Assembly (NCBI GenBank): GCA_003565575.1
Contig: PXBV01000237.1
Location: 1-12,126 of the forward strand
From: Psychroflexus sp.
Lineage (GTDB): Bacteria > Bacteroidota > Bacteroidia > Flavobacteriales > Flavobacteriaceae
Length of the DNA stretch: 12,126 nt
Reading direction: 5' to 3'
Shown here: positions 1 through 6,433 of the stretch, one piece after another
How positions within the stretch are numbered: the first letter of the stretch is position 1
Layout: every line of letters begins with the position of its first letter
Position numbers and translations under genes: made by a program
The notes under the pieces: generated by a model
Seen by the model: only the letters and a program-made list of their open reading frames with translations
Databases searched by the model: none
What the model was told of the DNA's origin: nothing

Positions 1-94
1 CAATGGTAAAATAGACTTGAAAAATATTTCGAAATTAACTAGCCAAATGAACATTCCTGGAGGAAAGTCATTAGAGAAGCTTAAAAATCAATAA
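1..94 (+). CDS. C-terminal end of a probable DUF4252 protein (partial, 5' end outside window)
   Basis: An open frame runs in from the left edge, first full codon at position 2, and stops at TAA 92-94, leaving 30 residues. The visible tail includes ISKLTSQMNIPGGKSLEKL. A helix of this kind followed by an IPGG turn resembles the ends of flavobacterial DUF4252 proteins. The stop lies one base before the ATG of the next gene, itself a recognisable DUF4252 lipoprotein, so the two are almost certainly co-transcribed and may be translationally coupled. Family knowledge: DUF4252 genes often occur as tandem pairs behind an ECF sigma-factor gene, but that part lies outside the window. The coding call is fairly safe. 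The family assignment rests on a short tail plus context. Confidence 0.6.
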   Translation, partial: NGKIDLKNISKLTSQMNIPGGKSLEKLKNQ

Positions 95-95
95 A

Positions 96-629
96 ATGAA
101 AAGTTTGACAGCACTGTTGTTATTATCGTTTGTTTTTTTATCATGTTCTAAAGAGCCAAGTTTACAAAGGTATATGGTAGATCGAGAAAGCTCTCCAAAT
201 TTCATTTCTGCAAGTCTTTCTAGCAATATTTTACTTCAAAACTTAGATGACTTAACATCAGAAGAAACCATTAGTTTTGAAAAAATAAATAAGGTAAATG
301 TCTTAGCTTATATGAAAAGTGATAGTCTAGCAGAGCTTGAAAATGAACGCAACACATTAAAAAGTATACTCGTTCATAATGATTTTGAGTCTTTATTTGA
401 ATTTAATAATGGAGAAAGGGAAGCACGTTTGATGTTTGTGGGAGCTGAGGATCATATAAGAGAGCTGGTTTTTTACGGATATGATTTTTCTAAAGGGATG
501 CTGTTATTAAGGCTGCATGCAAAGGACCTGAAAGCAGATGATTTGTATAGAATCACACAATCTACACAAAAACTCAACATGACTGATTTATCAAATAATT
601 TTGGTAATTTCCTTGGTAAATTGAATTAG
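96..629 (+). CDS. DUF4252 domain-containing putative lipoprotein
   Basis: The protein has 177 residues and a signal peptide with a lipoprotein-like cleavage site: hydrophobic stretch about residues 4-16, then FLSC with Cys17. The -3 residue is Phe rather than Leu, so the lipobox is imperfect but acceptable for Bacteroidota. The mature part fits DUF4252: a sheet/helix domain with the segment INKVNVLAYMKSDS (about residues 64-77), a conserved-looking FEFNNGEREARLMFVG stretch (about 101-116), and an amphipathic C-terminal helix. The function of DUF4252 is not established. The ATG start is one base after the stop of the preceding, probably paralogous, gene, which supports an operon. It probably sits lipid-anchored in the envelope. 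No obvious terminator follows in the 76 bases before the next gene. Confidence 0.82.
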   Translation: MKSLTALLLLSFVFLSCSKEPSLQRYMVDRESSPNFISASLSSNILLQNLDDLTSEETISFEKINKVNVLAYMKSDSLAELENERNTLKSILVHNDFESLFEFNNGEREARLMFVGAEDHIRELVFYGYDFSKGMLLLRLHAKDLKADDLYRITQSTQKLNMTDLSNNFGNFLGKLN

Positions 630-705
630 CAAAAAGTTTTTACATTAAAATTATGTTAGAGTAGGAGTGTCTTTGATTATTTTTTAGATATTTAAAGAAA
701 AAATC

Positions 706-1074
706 ATGGACTCTCTTATTTTGATATTTAAAATTATAATAGCTCTTGGTATACTAAATGTTTGGTTACTAAGGTTCAATAAGCAAACCGAATGGCGTGG
801 TGATGCCGCTGCAAATATGAATGAAGAGTTTGCTAAATACGGACTACCAACTTTTCTTGTTCCTGTTGTTGGCTTTCTAAAACTAGGCTTTGCCACTATG
901 TTGGTCATTAGTATTTTTCAAAATGGTTACCATTTAGCTTACATAGGCTCAGTAGGAATGGGAATTCTTATGATTGGAGCCATTGCTATGCACTTCAAAA
1001 TAAATGACCCTCTTAAGCGTTCGCTCCCAGCATTTCTTATGTTGTTAATGTCTGCTGTGATAGCCTTTGCTTAA
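706..1074 (+). CDS. DoxX-like small integral membrane protein
   Basis: The protein has 122 residues and about four membrane segments (roughly 3-21, 47-68, 75-94 and 103-121). After the first helix comes a polar stretch, FNKQTEWRGDAAANMNEEFA, then the GLP...G.LKLG pattern typical of DoxX-like proteins. The length is normal for the family. DoxX-like proteins are four-helix inner-membrane proteins. Some relatives are subunits of quinol- or thiosulfate-oxidising systems, but small stand-alone members mostly have no known role, so I give no specific reaction. The ATG at 706 follows an A-rich stretch. The gene ends in the bases TTAA, shared with the stop of the convergent gene on the other strand. 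Confidence 0.75.
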   Translation: MDSLILIFKIIIALGILNVWLLRFNKQTEWRGDAAANMNEEFAKYGLPTFLVPVVGFLKLGFATMLVISIFQNGYHLAYIGSVGMGILMIGAIAMHFKINDPLKRSLPAFLMLLMSAVIAFA

Positions 1075-1763
1075 AACTCAGTTTTTAAATTGCTAATGTT
1101 TACAGGAATTCCAAAAACCTTTTTTTGAGTAGACAGTATTGCTCCTGTACTTGTAGTTTTCCAATTCATCCATTTGGCTTCTATACCACCAATAGGTATT
1201 ATGGATACCCACATTTTAAAAGCTGTAGGTCTATTGTTGGAATCTATTTTCCATAAATAGGAGTCGCCAGGCGTAGAGCCTCCAGATGTATAGGTTACTA
1301 AAAGATGTTTCTCATTATCTACATTTACAATTTTTCGTTCTACTTGCTCCTCCATTAGCTTGTAGGGAGCCACTAGCCAAAAAGAATCATTATTAAATTT
1401 CTTGATGCTAGAAGCAATCAGGTCTTCCTTGTTGGCATCTTTAGGGGAAATGACTTGGCTATTTTGGTAGTTTTGTAAATCTAACTTCAACTTGTAGTCC
1501 TTGGTAGAAACAATGACATAATTTTCATTTTTGTGCCAGTCATAGTCATGAATTCCAGCAAATGTCCATATAATTCGATTTGTTTTTTTAAAGGCATCGT
1601 AGTTGAGTTCTTTTAGGATGGCTTTTGCCAAAAGGTCAGCTTCTTCACTTTGTTGTCCATCGGGGAGCTTTTCAGATATTAAAAAACCAACTATGATAAT
1701 AATTAAAGCTAGACTAGCTAAAGCAATGCCTATAATTTTTACTAGTTTAAGGACTTTTGTCAT
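1071..1763 (-). CDS. Membrane-anchored protein of unknown function (Bacteroidota conserved family)
   Basis: The protein has 230 residues: a short basic N-terminus, one strong hydrophobic helix (about 9-29), and a long exported soluble part. Visible features are RIIWTFAGIHDYDWHK (about 63-78), FNNDSFWLVAPYKL (about 123-136), an LLVTYTSGGSTPGDSYLW block (about 154-171) and MWVSIIPIGGIEAKW (about 184-198). The alternating strands, with substrate-like phrases GDSYLW and KMWVSIIP, suggest a LolA/outer-membrane-sorting-like beta fold, but this is inference. I recognise it only as a conserved Bacteroidota type without an established name. Its start overlaps the acpH-like stop by four bases (ATGA), so the two are very likely translationally coupled. 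Its stop shares bases with the stop of the convergent DoxX-like gene. Confidence 0.75.
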   Translation of the reverse strand: MTKVLKLVKIIGIALASLALIIIIVGFLISEKLPDGQQSEEADLLAKAILKELNYDAFKKTNRIIWTFAGIHDYDWHKNENYVIVSTKDYKLKLDLQNYQNSQVISPKDANKEDLIASSIKKFNNDSFWLVAPYKLMEEQVERKIVNVDNEKHLLVTYTSGGSTPGDSYLWKIDSNNRPTAFKMWVSIIPIGGIEAKWMNWKTTSTGAILSTQKKVFGIPVNISNLKTEF

Positions 1764-2353
1764 TGTTTTTCTTGTTCATTAATTTTTTCAACACAAAACA
1801 ACCTAATGTCTTCAAAAAAGCTATCAAATTCAGCTTCAAATTCATTCTTATGAGCTAGATAAATATCGGCAGCAAGCTCTAGGTGAGTGTTGTGTTTAGT
1901 TTTATGATTCATTTGTTTTAAGATATCTCTTAAATTTTCAATAGTTGAGTAACTATATAACCAGTTGTATCTTATCATGTAGGGTACAACTTTGCTTATT
2001 TTTTTTGGCAACAGATGTTGATTACTTTGTAAAAGGAGATAAAATTCCTGTGTAAAGTTGAACAAGTCAACGTCACTATATCTGTCCCAATATTTAGCTA
2101 GTAGATGGTCATAAACCATATCTATAGCAACACTATTGTAATGCCCAAGGCTATCAAAAAATCGACTTGCACCTTTGGAGACAAGTGGGTGACGATCTGT
2201 AAAATCGTCTATAGCGCGATGAAGCAATATGCCCTTTTGAATTTCTGAAGGATAATCTAGATAAGATTTTCCTTTAATTTCATCTGCCATAAAATTCCCT
2301 AACTTGAGCAAGTCATTTTCACCTGAAAGAAATATATGTGCCAAATAATTCAT
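1760..2353 (-). CDS. acpH: Acyl carrier protein phosphodiesterase (AcpH family)
   Basis: The 197 residues match the length of E. coli AcpH (193 aa) and begin with the family's MNYLAH start. Further family signatures are GNFMADEIKG (about 19-28, with a metal-ligand-type Asp), GILLHRAIDDFTDRHP (about 41-56), IDMVYDHLLAKYW (about 77-89) and a tryptophan-containing helix near YNWLYSY. AcpH is an HD-like metallohydrolase that removes the 4'-phosphopantetheine arm from holo-ACP in the cytoplasm. Bacteroidota homologues are usually given this name, though few have been tested. It heads a two-gene minus-strand unit and is divergent from glmM, with 102 bases between the two start codons. A possible TTG-N19-TAATTTAG promoter (2358-2387, minus) would start transcription almost at the ATG, so it is doubtful. 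Confidence 0.82.
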   Translation of the reverse strand: MNYLAHIFLSGENDLLKLGNFMADEIKGKSYLDYPSEIQKGILLHRAIDDFTDRHPLVSKGASRFFDSLGHYNSVAIDMVYDHLLAKYWDRYSDVDLFNFTQEFYLLLQSNQHLLPKKISKVVPYMIRYNWLYSYSTIENLRDILKQMNHKTKHNTHLELAADIYLAHKNEFEAEFDSFFEDIRLFCVEKINEQEKQ

Positions 2354-2455
2354 TGGTCTAAATTAGATTATTACACAGTTTTAGCAAATTTTTTATGAGT
2401 TAAATCTTTGGACTTGTATCTTTACGCCAGAAAAATTTCATCAAAAATACAAACT

Positions 2456-3841
2456 ATGACACTAATTAAATCTATATCAGGGATTAGAGGCACTATTGGC
2501 GGTAAAGTTGGAGATAATCTTACACCTTTAGATGTGGTAAAATTTTCTGCCGCTTATGGACAATGGATTAAAACCCAAAGAAATAAAGAAAATTATAAAG
2601 TAGTAGTTGGTAGAGATGCAAGGATTTCTGGTTCTATGGTTCAATCTTTAGTTATGCAAACGCTCTCTGGCTTGGGAATTCATGTAGTAGATCTTGGCCT
2701 TTCTACAACTCCTACAGTAGAAATGGCAGTGACTATGGAACATGCCGATGGGGGTATTATCCTCACAGCCAGTCATAATCCAAAACAATGGAATGCCTTA
2801 AAACTGTTAAATAAAGATGGTGAATTCTTAAATGCAGCTGAAGGACAACAAATCTTAGATTTTGTTGATGAAGAAAATTTTGAATTTTCTCAAGTTGATG
2901 ATTTAGGCAAAATCACTACACATAATGCTTATATCGATCTTCATATTGAAGAAGTTTTAAAACTAAAACTTGTTGAAGTTGAGCAAATAAAAGAGGCGAA
3001 GATTAAAGTTGTGGTAGATGCCGTTAATTCTACTGGCGGTATTTCAATTCCTCCACTTTTGAATTTGCTAGGTGTTGAAGTTATAAAATTGTACTGCGAA
3101 CCCAATGGTCATTTCCCACATAACCCAGAACCACTGGCCAAGCACTTGCAAGAACTTTCTAAAAAAGTTATTGAGGAAAAAGCAGATTTTGGCATCGCTG
3201 TAGATCCTGATGTAGATAGACTGGCTTTGGTAGATGAGAATGGTGAGATGTTTGGAGAAGAATATACTTTGGTAAGTGTTGCTGATTACGTTTTGAGCCG
3301 TAAAAAAGGAGCTACGGTAAGTAACTTGTCTTCATCACGTGCTTTGAGAGATATTACAGAAAAGCATAGCTGTGAGTATTTTGCAAGTGCCGTTGGAGAA
3401 GTAAATGTAGTGGCTAAAATGAAAGAGGTAAATGCTGTGATAGGCGGAGAAGGAAACGGAGGTATCATTTATCCAGAACTTCATTATGGAAGAGATAGTT
3501 TGGTTGGGGTCGCTTTATTCCTGAGTTTACTTTCAGAAAAACAAATCAAAGTTTCTGAGCTAAGGCAAACGTATACGTCCTATTTTATGGCGAAAGAAAA
3601 AATTGAATTAACACCAGGCCTTGATGTAGACGCTCTTCTGAATAAGATTCAGGAACACTATAAAGACGAAGACATCACAACTATTGATGGGGTTAAAATC
3701 GACTTTGAGAATAACTGGGTGCACTTGAGAAAATCGAACACTGAACCTATCGTCAGAATTTACACAGAAGCTAAAAGTCAGCAGGAAGCTGATGCGTTGG
3801 CTAAAAGATTTATTTCTGAGTTAGAAGAATTGAGTAGATGA
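2456..3841 (+). CDS. glmM: Phosphoglucosamine mutase-type alpha-D-phosphohexomutase
   Basis: From the ATG at 2456 the protein has 461 residues. An in-frame TTG at 2408 would add 16 residues that do not look like the family, whereas MTLIKSISGIRGTIGG is the typical start. The four phosphohexomutase domains carry their hallmarks: phosphoserine loop TASHNP (Ser106), metal-binding DPDVDR (Asp250, Asp252, Asp254), sugar loop GGEGNGG (about 331-336) and phosphate-binding RKSNTEP (about 425-431). The enzyme interconverts glucosamine-6-phosphate and glucosamine-1-phosphate for UDP-GlcNAc, peptidoglycan and lipid A. The sugar loop reads EGNGG, not the ESGH of E. coli-type GlmM, and resembles the archaeal-type enzyme and phosphomannomutases, so substrate preference is not certain. 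The box TATCTTTA (2417-2424) fits a Bacteroidota -7 element 32 bases before the ATG. Confidence 0.88.
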   Translation: MTLIKSISGIRGTIGGKVGDNLTPLDVVKFSAAYGQWIKTQRNKENYKVVVGRDARISGSMVQSLVMQTLSGLGIHVVDLGLSTTPTVEMAVTMEHADGGIILTASHNPKQWNALKLLNKDGEFLNAAEGQQILDFVDEENFEFSQVDDLGKITTHNAYIDLHIEEVLKLKLVEVEQIKEAKIKVVVDAVNSTGGISIPPLLNLLGVEVIKLYCEPNGHFPHNPEPLAKHLQELSKKVIEEKADFGIAVDPDVDRLALVDENGEMFGEEYTLVSVADYVLSRKKGATVSNLSSSRALRDITEKHSCEYFASAVGEVNVVAKMKEVNAVIGGEGNGGIIYPELHYGRDSLVGVALFLSLLSEKQIKVSELRQTYTSYFMAKEKIELTPGLDVDALLNKIQEHYKDEDITTIDGVKIDFENNWVHLRKSNTEPIVRIYTEAKSQQEADALAKRFISELEELSR

Positions 3842-3899
3842 TGGGTTTATAATATGTTATTGGGTTGAATTATTAAATTTTAATTTTTAGAGTGTAATG

Positions 3900-3932
3900 A
3901 GACCTAACAGGTTTTAAAAACCTGTTAGGTCT
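3900..3932. repeat. Perfect 16-bp inverted repeat (REP-like palindrome, possible bidirectional terminator)
   Basis: The left arm AGACCTAACAGGTTTT (3900-3915) and right arm AAAACCTGTTAGGTCT (3917-3932) are exact reverse complements around a single A. The palindrome lies 59 bases beyond the glmM stop, between two convergent genes, where it could end transcription from both sides. Palindromes of the same style, with ACCTGTTAGGT or ACCTGACAGGT arms around an A/T centre, are familiar from many Bacteroidota genomes as dispersed intergenic elements. This is from memory, not from a search. No clear T-run follows on either strand, so a classic rho-independent terminator is not certain. Confidence 0.75.
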
Positions 3933-3993
3933 TAAAGATTAAATTATTTTCAACTTTATAAGCTTATCATTTGTATGCCTAAGTCAATTATTA

Positions 3994-4019
3994 AAGCTAA
4001 GTATGATATGCTTTAGCTT
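3994..4019 (+). terminator. Possible weak terminator hairpin
   Basis: The arms AAGCTAAG (3994-4001) and CTTTAGCTT (4011-4019) pair with one bulged T around a 9-base loop. T-rich sequence (TTTATTTAG) follows on the plus strand. The stem is short and AT-rich, so this is only a candidate for ending the glmM transcript. Confidence 0.25.
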
Positions 4020-4021
4020 GT

Positions 4022-4173
4022 TTATTTAGTTAATTCTGATTTAAAAAACGTGTCATTAGCCTTCTTCAATTTTTTCGTTAACAGAAGCTTACCTCTATAT
4101 TTTTAAGATTTTTATCAATAGTTATGACTGGTGATTTCGACTTGTTAAGTTTGACATTCATAGTATTATCCAT
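4022..4173 (-). pseudogene. Possible small gene, frameshifted (unrecognised)
   Basis: An ATG at 4173, 13 bases after the stop of the acyltransferase, opens a 31-residue frame that ends at TAA 4078-4080. Its middle reads SKSPVITIDKNLKNIE. If the frame is shifted by one base near 4090-4092, reading continues as KLLLTKKLKKANDTFFK and stops at TAA 4022-4024, giving about 50 residues in total. Both halves are lysine-rich and free of stops in one frame each, as in a small basic protein broken by one indel. The frame is short and the region AT-rich, so chance is a real alternative. I do not recognise a family. Confidence 0.3.
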
Positions 4174-4186
4174 TACTTAAAATTAA

Positions 4187-5059
4187 CTAAACTTTCCTGT
4201 GTTTCCAGCGCTTGTGTGTCCAGAGGTAGTAAGCAGGTTCTTCGCAAATTTGTTGTTCTAGTAAGGTCAAGAAATGATCTGTGATTTCATAGTCTGGATA
4301 CAACTTGGGCTCGTCAGTAATAAGTTCAAATTTACATAAGTAATTGCCGCGCTTTACTTTGGAAATGTTAGCAAAAACAATAGCGTGATTCAGTTTTTTG
4401 GAAAGCATCTCTGCACCAGTGTGAACAGGCACATTTATCCCCATAAAATCTTGCCAATGGAAGGCTTTTTCTTTTTTTGGAGATTGGTCAGATATAAATC
4501 CGCCCACCGTTAATTCTCCTTTAGCATTTACTTTTTCTAAAATCTTCACCGTTTCCTTTGTGGTGATGAGGTAGGAGTCATATTTAGCTCTAATATCTTT
4601 AACCAGCTTGTCAAAGTATTTGTTTTTCAATTGTTTATAAACTCCGTAACCTTTGTGGTTTATAAATTCTTGTAATACAAAAATCCATTCCCAATTTCCA
4701 TAATGCCCTAAAATGATAATAGCACTTCTATTTTTTTGTTCTAAATCTGAAAAAACCGATAAACCTTCAAATTTGAAACGCTGTTTAGCTTCTTCTTTGG
4801 ACATTGAAATCGATTTAATTGATTCTAATGTTAAATCACACAAGTGCTTATAAAACTTTTTCGCTATTGCTTCGTGTTGTGATTTTGAATAGTCAGGAAA
4901 TGCAAGCCTTAGGTTGTCTATAACTACTTTTTTGCGATATGCAAAAATATTATAGACCAAGATGTAAACAACATCTGATAGAATATAAAGAAGTCGGAAA
5001 GGAAGTTTGGAGATGAACCATAAAAATGGATATACTAAAACATAAATGAGTAATTGCAT
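4187..5059 (-). CDS. Late lipid A acyltransferase-like protein (LpxL/HtrB family)
   Basis: The protein has 290 residues, normal for Bacteroidota members of the family. A membrane-embedding N-terminus (about 2-40) is followed by YRKKVVIDNLRLAFPD, the stretch that typically precedes the acyltransferase domain. The catalytic HX4E motif is present as HYGNWE (His119, Glu124). Further on come SDQSPKK (about 190-196) and the HTGAEMLSKKLN helix. Known family members transfer a secondary acyl chain from acyl-ACP to a Kdo-lipid A precursor at the inner face of the inner membrane. The acyl chain and exact substrate cannot be read from the sequence. The gene is divergent from the rhomboid gene and has a well-formed promoter-like element just upstream (5076-5109, minus). 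Confidence 0.85.
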   Translation of the reverse strand: MQLLIYVLVYPFLWFISKLPFRLLYILSDVVYILVYNIFAYRKKVVIDNLRLAFPDYSKSQHEAIAKKFYKHLCDLTLESIKSISMSKEEAKQRFKFEGLSVFSDLEQKNRSAIIILGHYGNWEWIFVLQEFINHKGYGVYKQLKNKYFDKLVKDIRAKYDSYLITTKETVKILEKVNAKGELTVGGFISDQSPKKEKAFHWQDFMGINVPVHTGAEMLSKKLNHAIVFANISKVKRGNYLCKFELITDEPKLYPDYEITDHFLTLLEQQICEEPAYYLWTHKRWKHRKV

Positions 5060-5075
5060 TTAGCTAAATTTTGTG

Positions 5076-5109
5076 CAAAGATAGGTATATTTGGCTTTTT
5101 GAGATTCAA
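5076..5109 (-). promoter_or_regulatory. Predicted promoter of the acyltransferase gene
   Basis: On the minus strand, TTG (5107-5109) and TATCTTTG (5076-5083) are separated by 23 bases. This fits the flavobacterial vegetative consensus TTG-N17-23-TAnnTTTG, at the long end of the spacing. Transcription would start roughly 10 bases before the ATG at 5059. Confidence 0.55.
5086..5093 (+). promoter_or_regulatory. Predicted -7 box of the rhomboid gene
   Basis: TATATTTG matches TAnnTTTG exactly and lies 21 bases before the ATG at 5115. No TTG box at ideal spacing is visible; the nearest ones are 12 and 29 bases upstream. The box is only two bases from the oppositely oriented acyltransferase -7 box. 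Confidence 0.4.
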
Positions 5110-5114
5110 AAATT

Positions 5115-5762
5115 ATGGGTGGATTAGATTTGATAGTAATTATAATAATAGCAGCGAACGTGTTGTTTTCTTTTAAAGGATTTAATGATTACGTTTTTTT
5201 CAATCGCTATAAGTTCGAAGTTTCTTCTATAAAAGCTGGTGACAAAATCAGAATTTTGAGTTCTGCTTTTCTTCATGTGGATACAACTCATCTGTTTGTC
5301 AATATGTTAACTTTATATTTTTTTGCTTCTAGCGTTGTTGCATTTGTGGGAACAGGAGGCTTTCTTTTGGTGTATTTTGGAAGTTTAGCTTTAGGGAATT
5401 TATTATCGCTTCAATTTCATAAAGATGAAGGAAATTATACAGCAGTAGGGGCAAGTGGAGCAGTGGTAGGAGTTTTGTATGCTGCTATATTACTTCAACC
5501 AGATATGATGTTGGGTTTATTTTTTATTATTCCTATTCCAGCCTATGTGTTTGGTATAGGCTATTTATTTTATTCTATCTGGGCGATGAAAGCGAGAAGA
5601 GATAATGTTGGGCATGATGCCCATTTTGGCGGAGCTATGGGCGGTTATTTTATTACATTGTTGCTCTCACCATGGGTTTTACAAGATCATTTGTTGATGG
5701 TAGTCCTTCTCGCTATTCCTATTGTAGTTCTTTTTGTTCTTCAAAAAATGGGTAAATTGTAA
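5115..5762 (+). CDS. Rhomboid family intramembrane serine protease
   Basis: The protein has 215 residues, the usual six-helix bacterial core without a large soluble domain. The rhomboid signatures are all visible: HVDTTHLFVNM with His59 and Asn63 (the HxxxN oxyanion-hole motif in helix 2), GASGA with nucleophile Ser114, and HDAHFGGAMGGY with catalytic His170. Rhomboids cleave membrane proteins within or next to their transmembrane segments. Bacterial substrates are mostly unknown, and nothing nearby points to one. The gene stands alone on the plus strand, divergent from the acyltransferase and 71 bases before the PASTA gene. That gene appears to have its own -7 box. Confidence 0.92.
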   Translation: MGGLDLIVIIIIAANVLFSFKGFNDYVFFNRYKFEVSSIKAGDKIRILSSAFLHVDTTHLFVNMLTLYFFASSVVAFVGTGGFLLVYFGSLALGNLLSLQFHKDEGNYTAVGASGAVVGVLYAAILLQPDMMLGLFFIIPIPAYVFGIGYLFYSIWAMKARRDNVGHDAHFGGAMGGYFITLLLSPWVLQDHLLMVVLLAIPIVVLFVLQKMGKL

Positions 5763-5809
5763 TTTATAATTATGTTTGGAGTTATAAGTTAATCTAGAAA
5801 TGGCTAACC

Positions 5810-5817
5810 TATATTTG
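5810..5817 (+). promoter_or_regulatory. Predicted -7 box of the PASTA-rluD unit
   Basis: TATATTTG, followed by C as is common in this group, matches TAnnTTTG exactly and lies 16 bases before the ATG at 5834. The TTTG at 5775-5778 is 31 bases upstream, too far for a normal -33 box, so the upstream element is weak or absent. Confidence 0.45.
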
Positions 5818-5833
5818 CAACAACTTTTACATC

Positions 5834-6388
5834 ATGAAATTCATTAAATTCTTATTTAGTAAAGTTTTTTTACTTCAAATCGTTCTAGCAGTTATCGTTC
5901 TAATCGTTTTAGTTTTTGTAACTTTAAAGTATTTGGAAATTACTACTAACCACAACCAAACCATAGAAGTGCCAAATCTATCTAAGTTTGATTTGGATAT
6001 TGTAGATAAAAAGCTTGCAGAAATGAAGTTAAGACGTGAAGTCTTAGACTCGGCAAATTTTAATCCTAATTATCCGCCGTATTCTGTGATAGATCAATTT
6101 CCAAAACCGGGAAAACTTGTAAAAGAAAATCGAAAGATTTACCTTACTTTAAACCCTTCTGGATATATAGATATTGAAATACCAAAAAATCTCATCAGAA
6201 AAACTCAACGTCAAGTAGTGCCTACGTTGGTTGCATTAGGATTTCAGATTGGAGAAATTACAGAAAAAGAAGATATTGCAAAAGGAGCCATACTTGAGCT
6301 AAAACACAAGGGAAAAACACTCAAAGCAGGAGATAAACTCCCCAAAACTAGTGTGATTGATTTAGTAGTTGGTGATGGAAGCCTTTAG
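5834..6388 (+). CDS. Membrane-anchored protein with two PASTA repeats
   Basis: The protein has 184 residues: a basic N-terminus, one strong transmembrane helix (about 11-33), then two PASTA-like units facing the periplasm (about 42-108 and 112-181). The first shows IEVPNLSKFDLDIVDKKL and VIDQFPKPGKLVKENRKIYLTLN, the standard entry and exit of a PASTA domain. The second shows VVPTLVALGFQIGEI and ends with the matching IDLVVGDG strand. PASTA domains bind or sense peptidoglycan-related ligands in Ser/Thr kinases and PBPs, but here there is no kinase or transpeptidase domain. In flavobacteria such proteins are commonly found beside an RluD-like gene and D-Ala-D-Ala ligase. The ligase is not in this window. 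The rluD-like ATG follows 45 bases later. Confidence 0.85.
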   Translation: MKFIKFLFSKVFLLQIVLAVIVLIVLVFVTLKYLEITTNHNQTIEVPNLSKFDLDIVDKKLAEMKLRREVLDSANFNPNYPPYSVIDQFPKPGKLVKENRKIYLTLNPSGYIDIEIPKNLIRKTQRQVVPTLVALGFQIGEITEKEDIAKGAILELKHKGKTLKAGDKLPKTSVIDLVVGDGSL

Positions 6389-6433
6389 GCTTAGGGTAAT
6401 TTATTTTAAACTGCTTTGAATTTAAAACGTACA

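Larger units (their letters stand above)
3842..4186. other. 345-bp intergenic region between convergent genes
   Basis: This stretch lies between the stop of glmM (plus) and the stop of the acyltransferase (minus). It holds a perfect palindromic repeat (3900-3932), an imperfect hairpin (3994-4019, arms AAGCTAAG and CTTTAGCTT, followed by TTTATTT on the plus strand), a small palindrome ATAAGCTTAT (3958-3967), and near the right edge a possible frameshifted small minus-strand reading frame (4022-4173). The first 58 bases are plain AT-rich sequence in which I see nothing. Confidence 0.7.

Noticed and set aside
684..908. Minus-strand open frame of 74 codons
   Set aside because: It lies opposite the DoxX-like gene, has no recognisable family features, and its product looks like a reverse-strand artefact.
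2408..2455. Upstream TTG start for glmM
   Set aside because: The 16 extra residues do not resemble the family, and the stretch contains the likely promoter box. The ATG at 2456 gives the typical N-terminus.
3286..3468. Minus-strand open frame inside glmM
   Set aside because: glmM is well supported over the same bases by its catalytic motifs. The frame is short and low in complexity.
3958..3967. ATAAGCTTAT palindrome
   Set aside because: A 10-base AT-rich palindrome is expected by chance in DNA of this composition.
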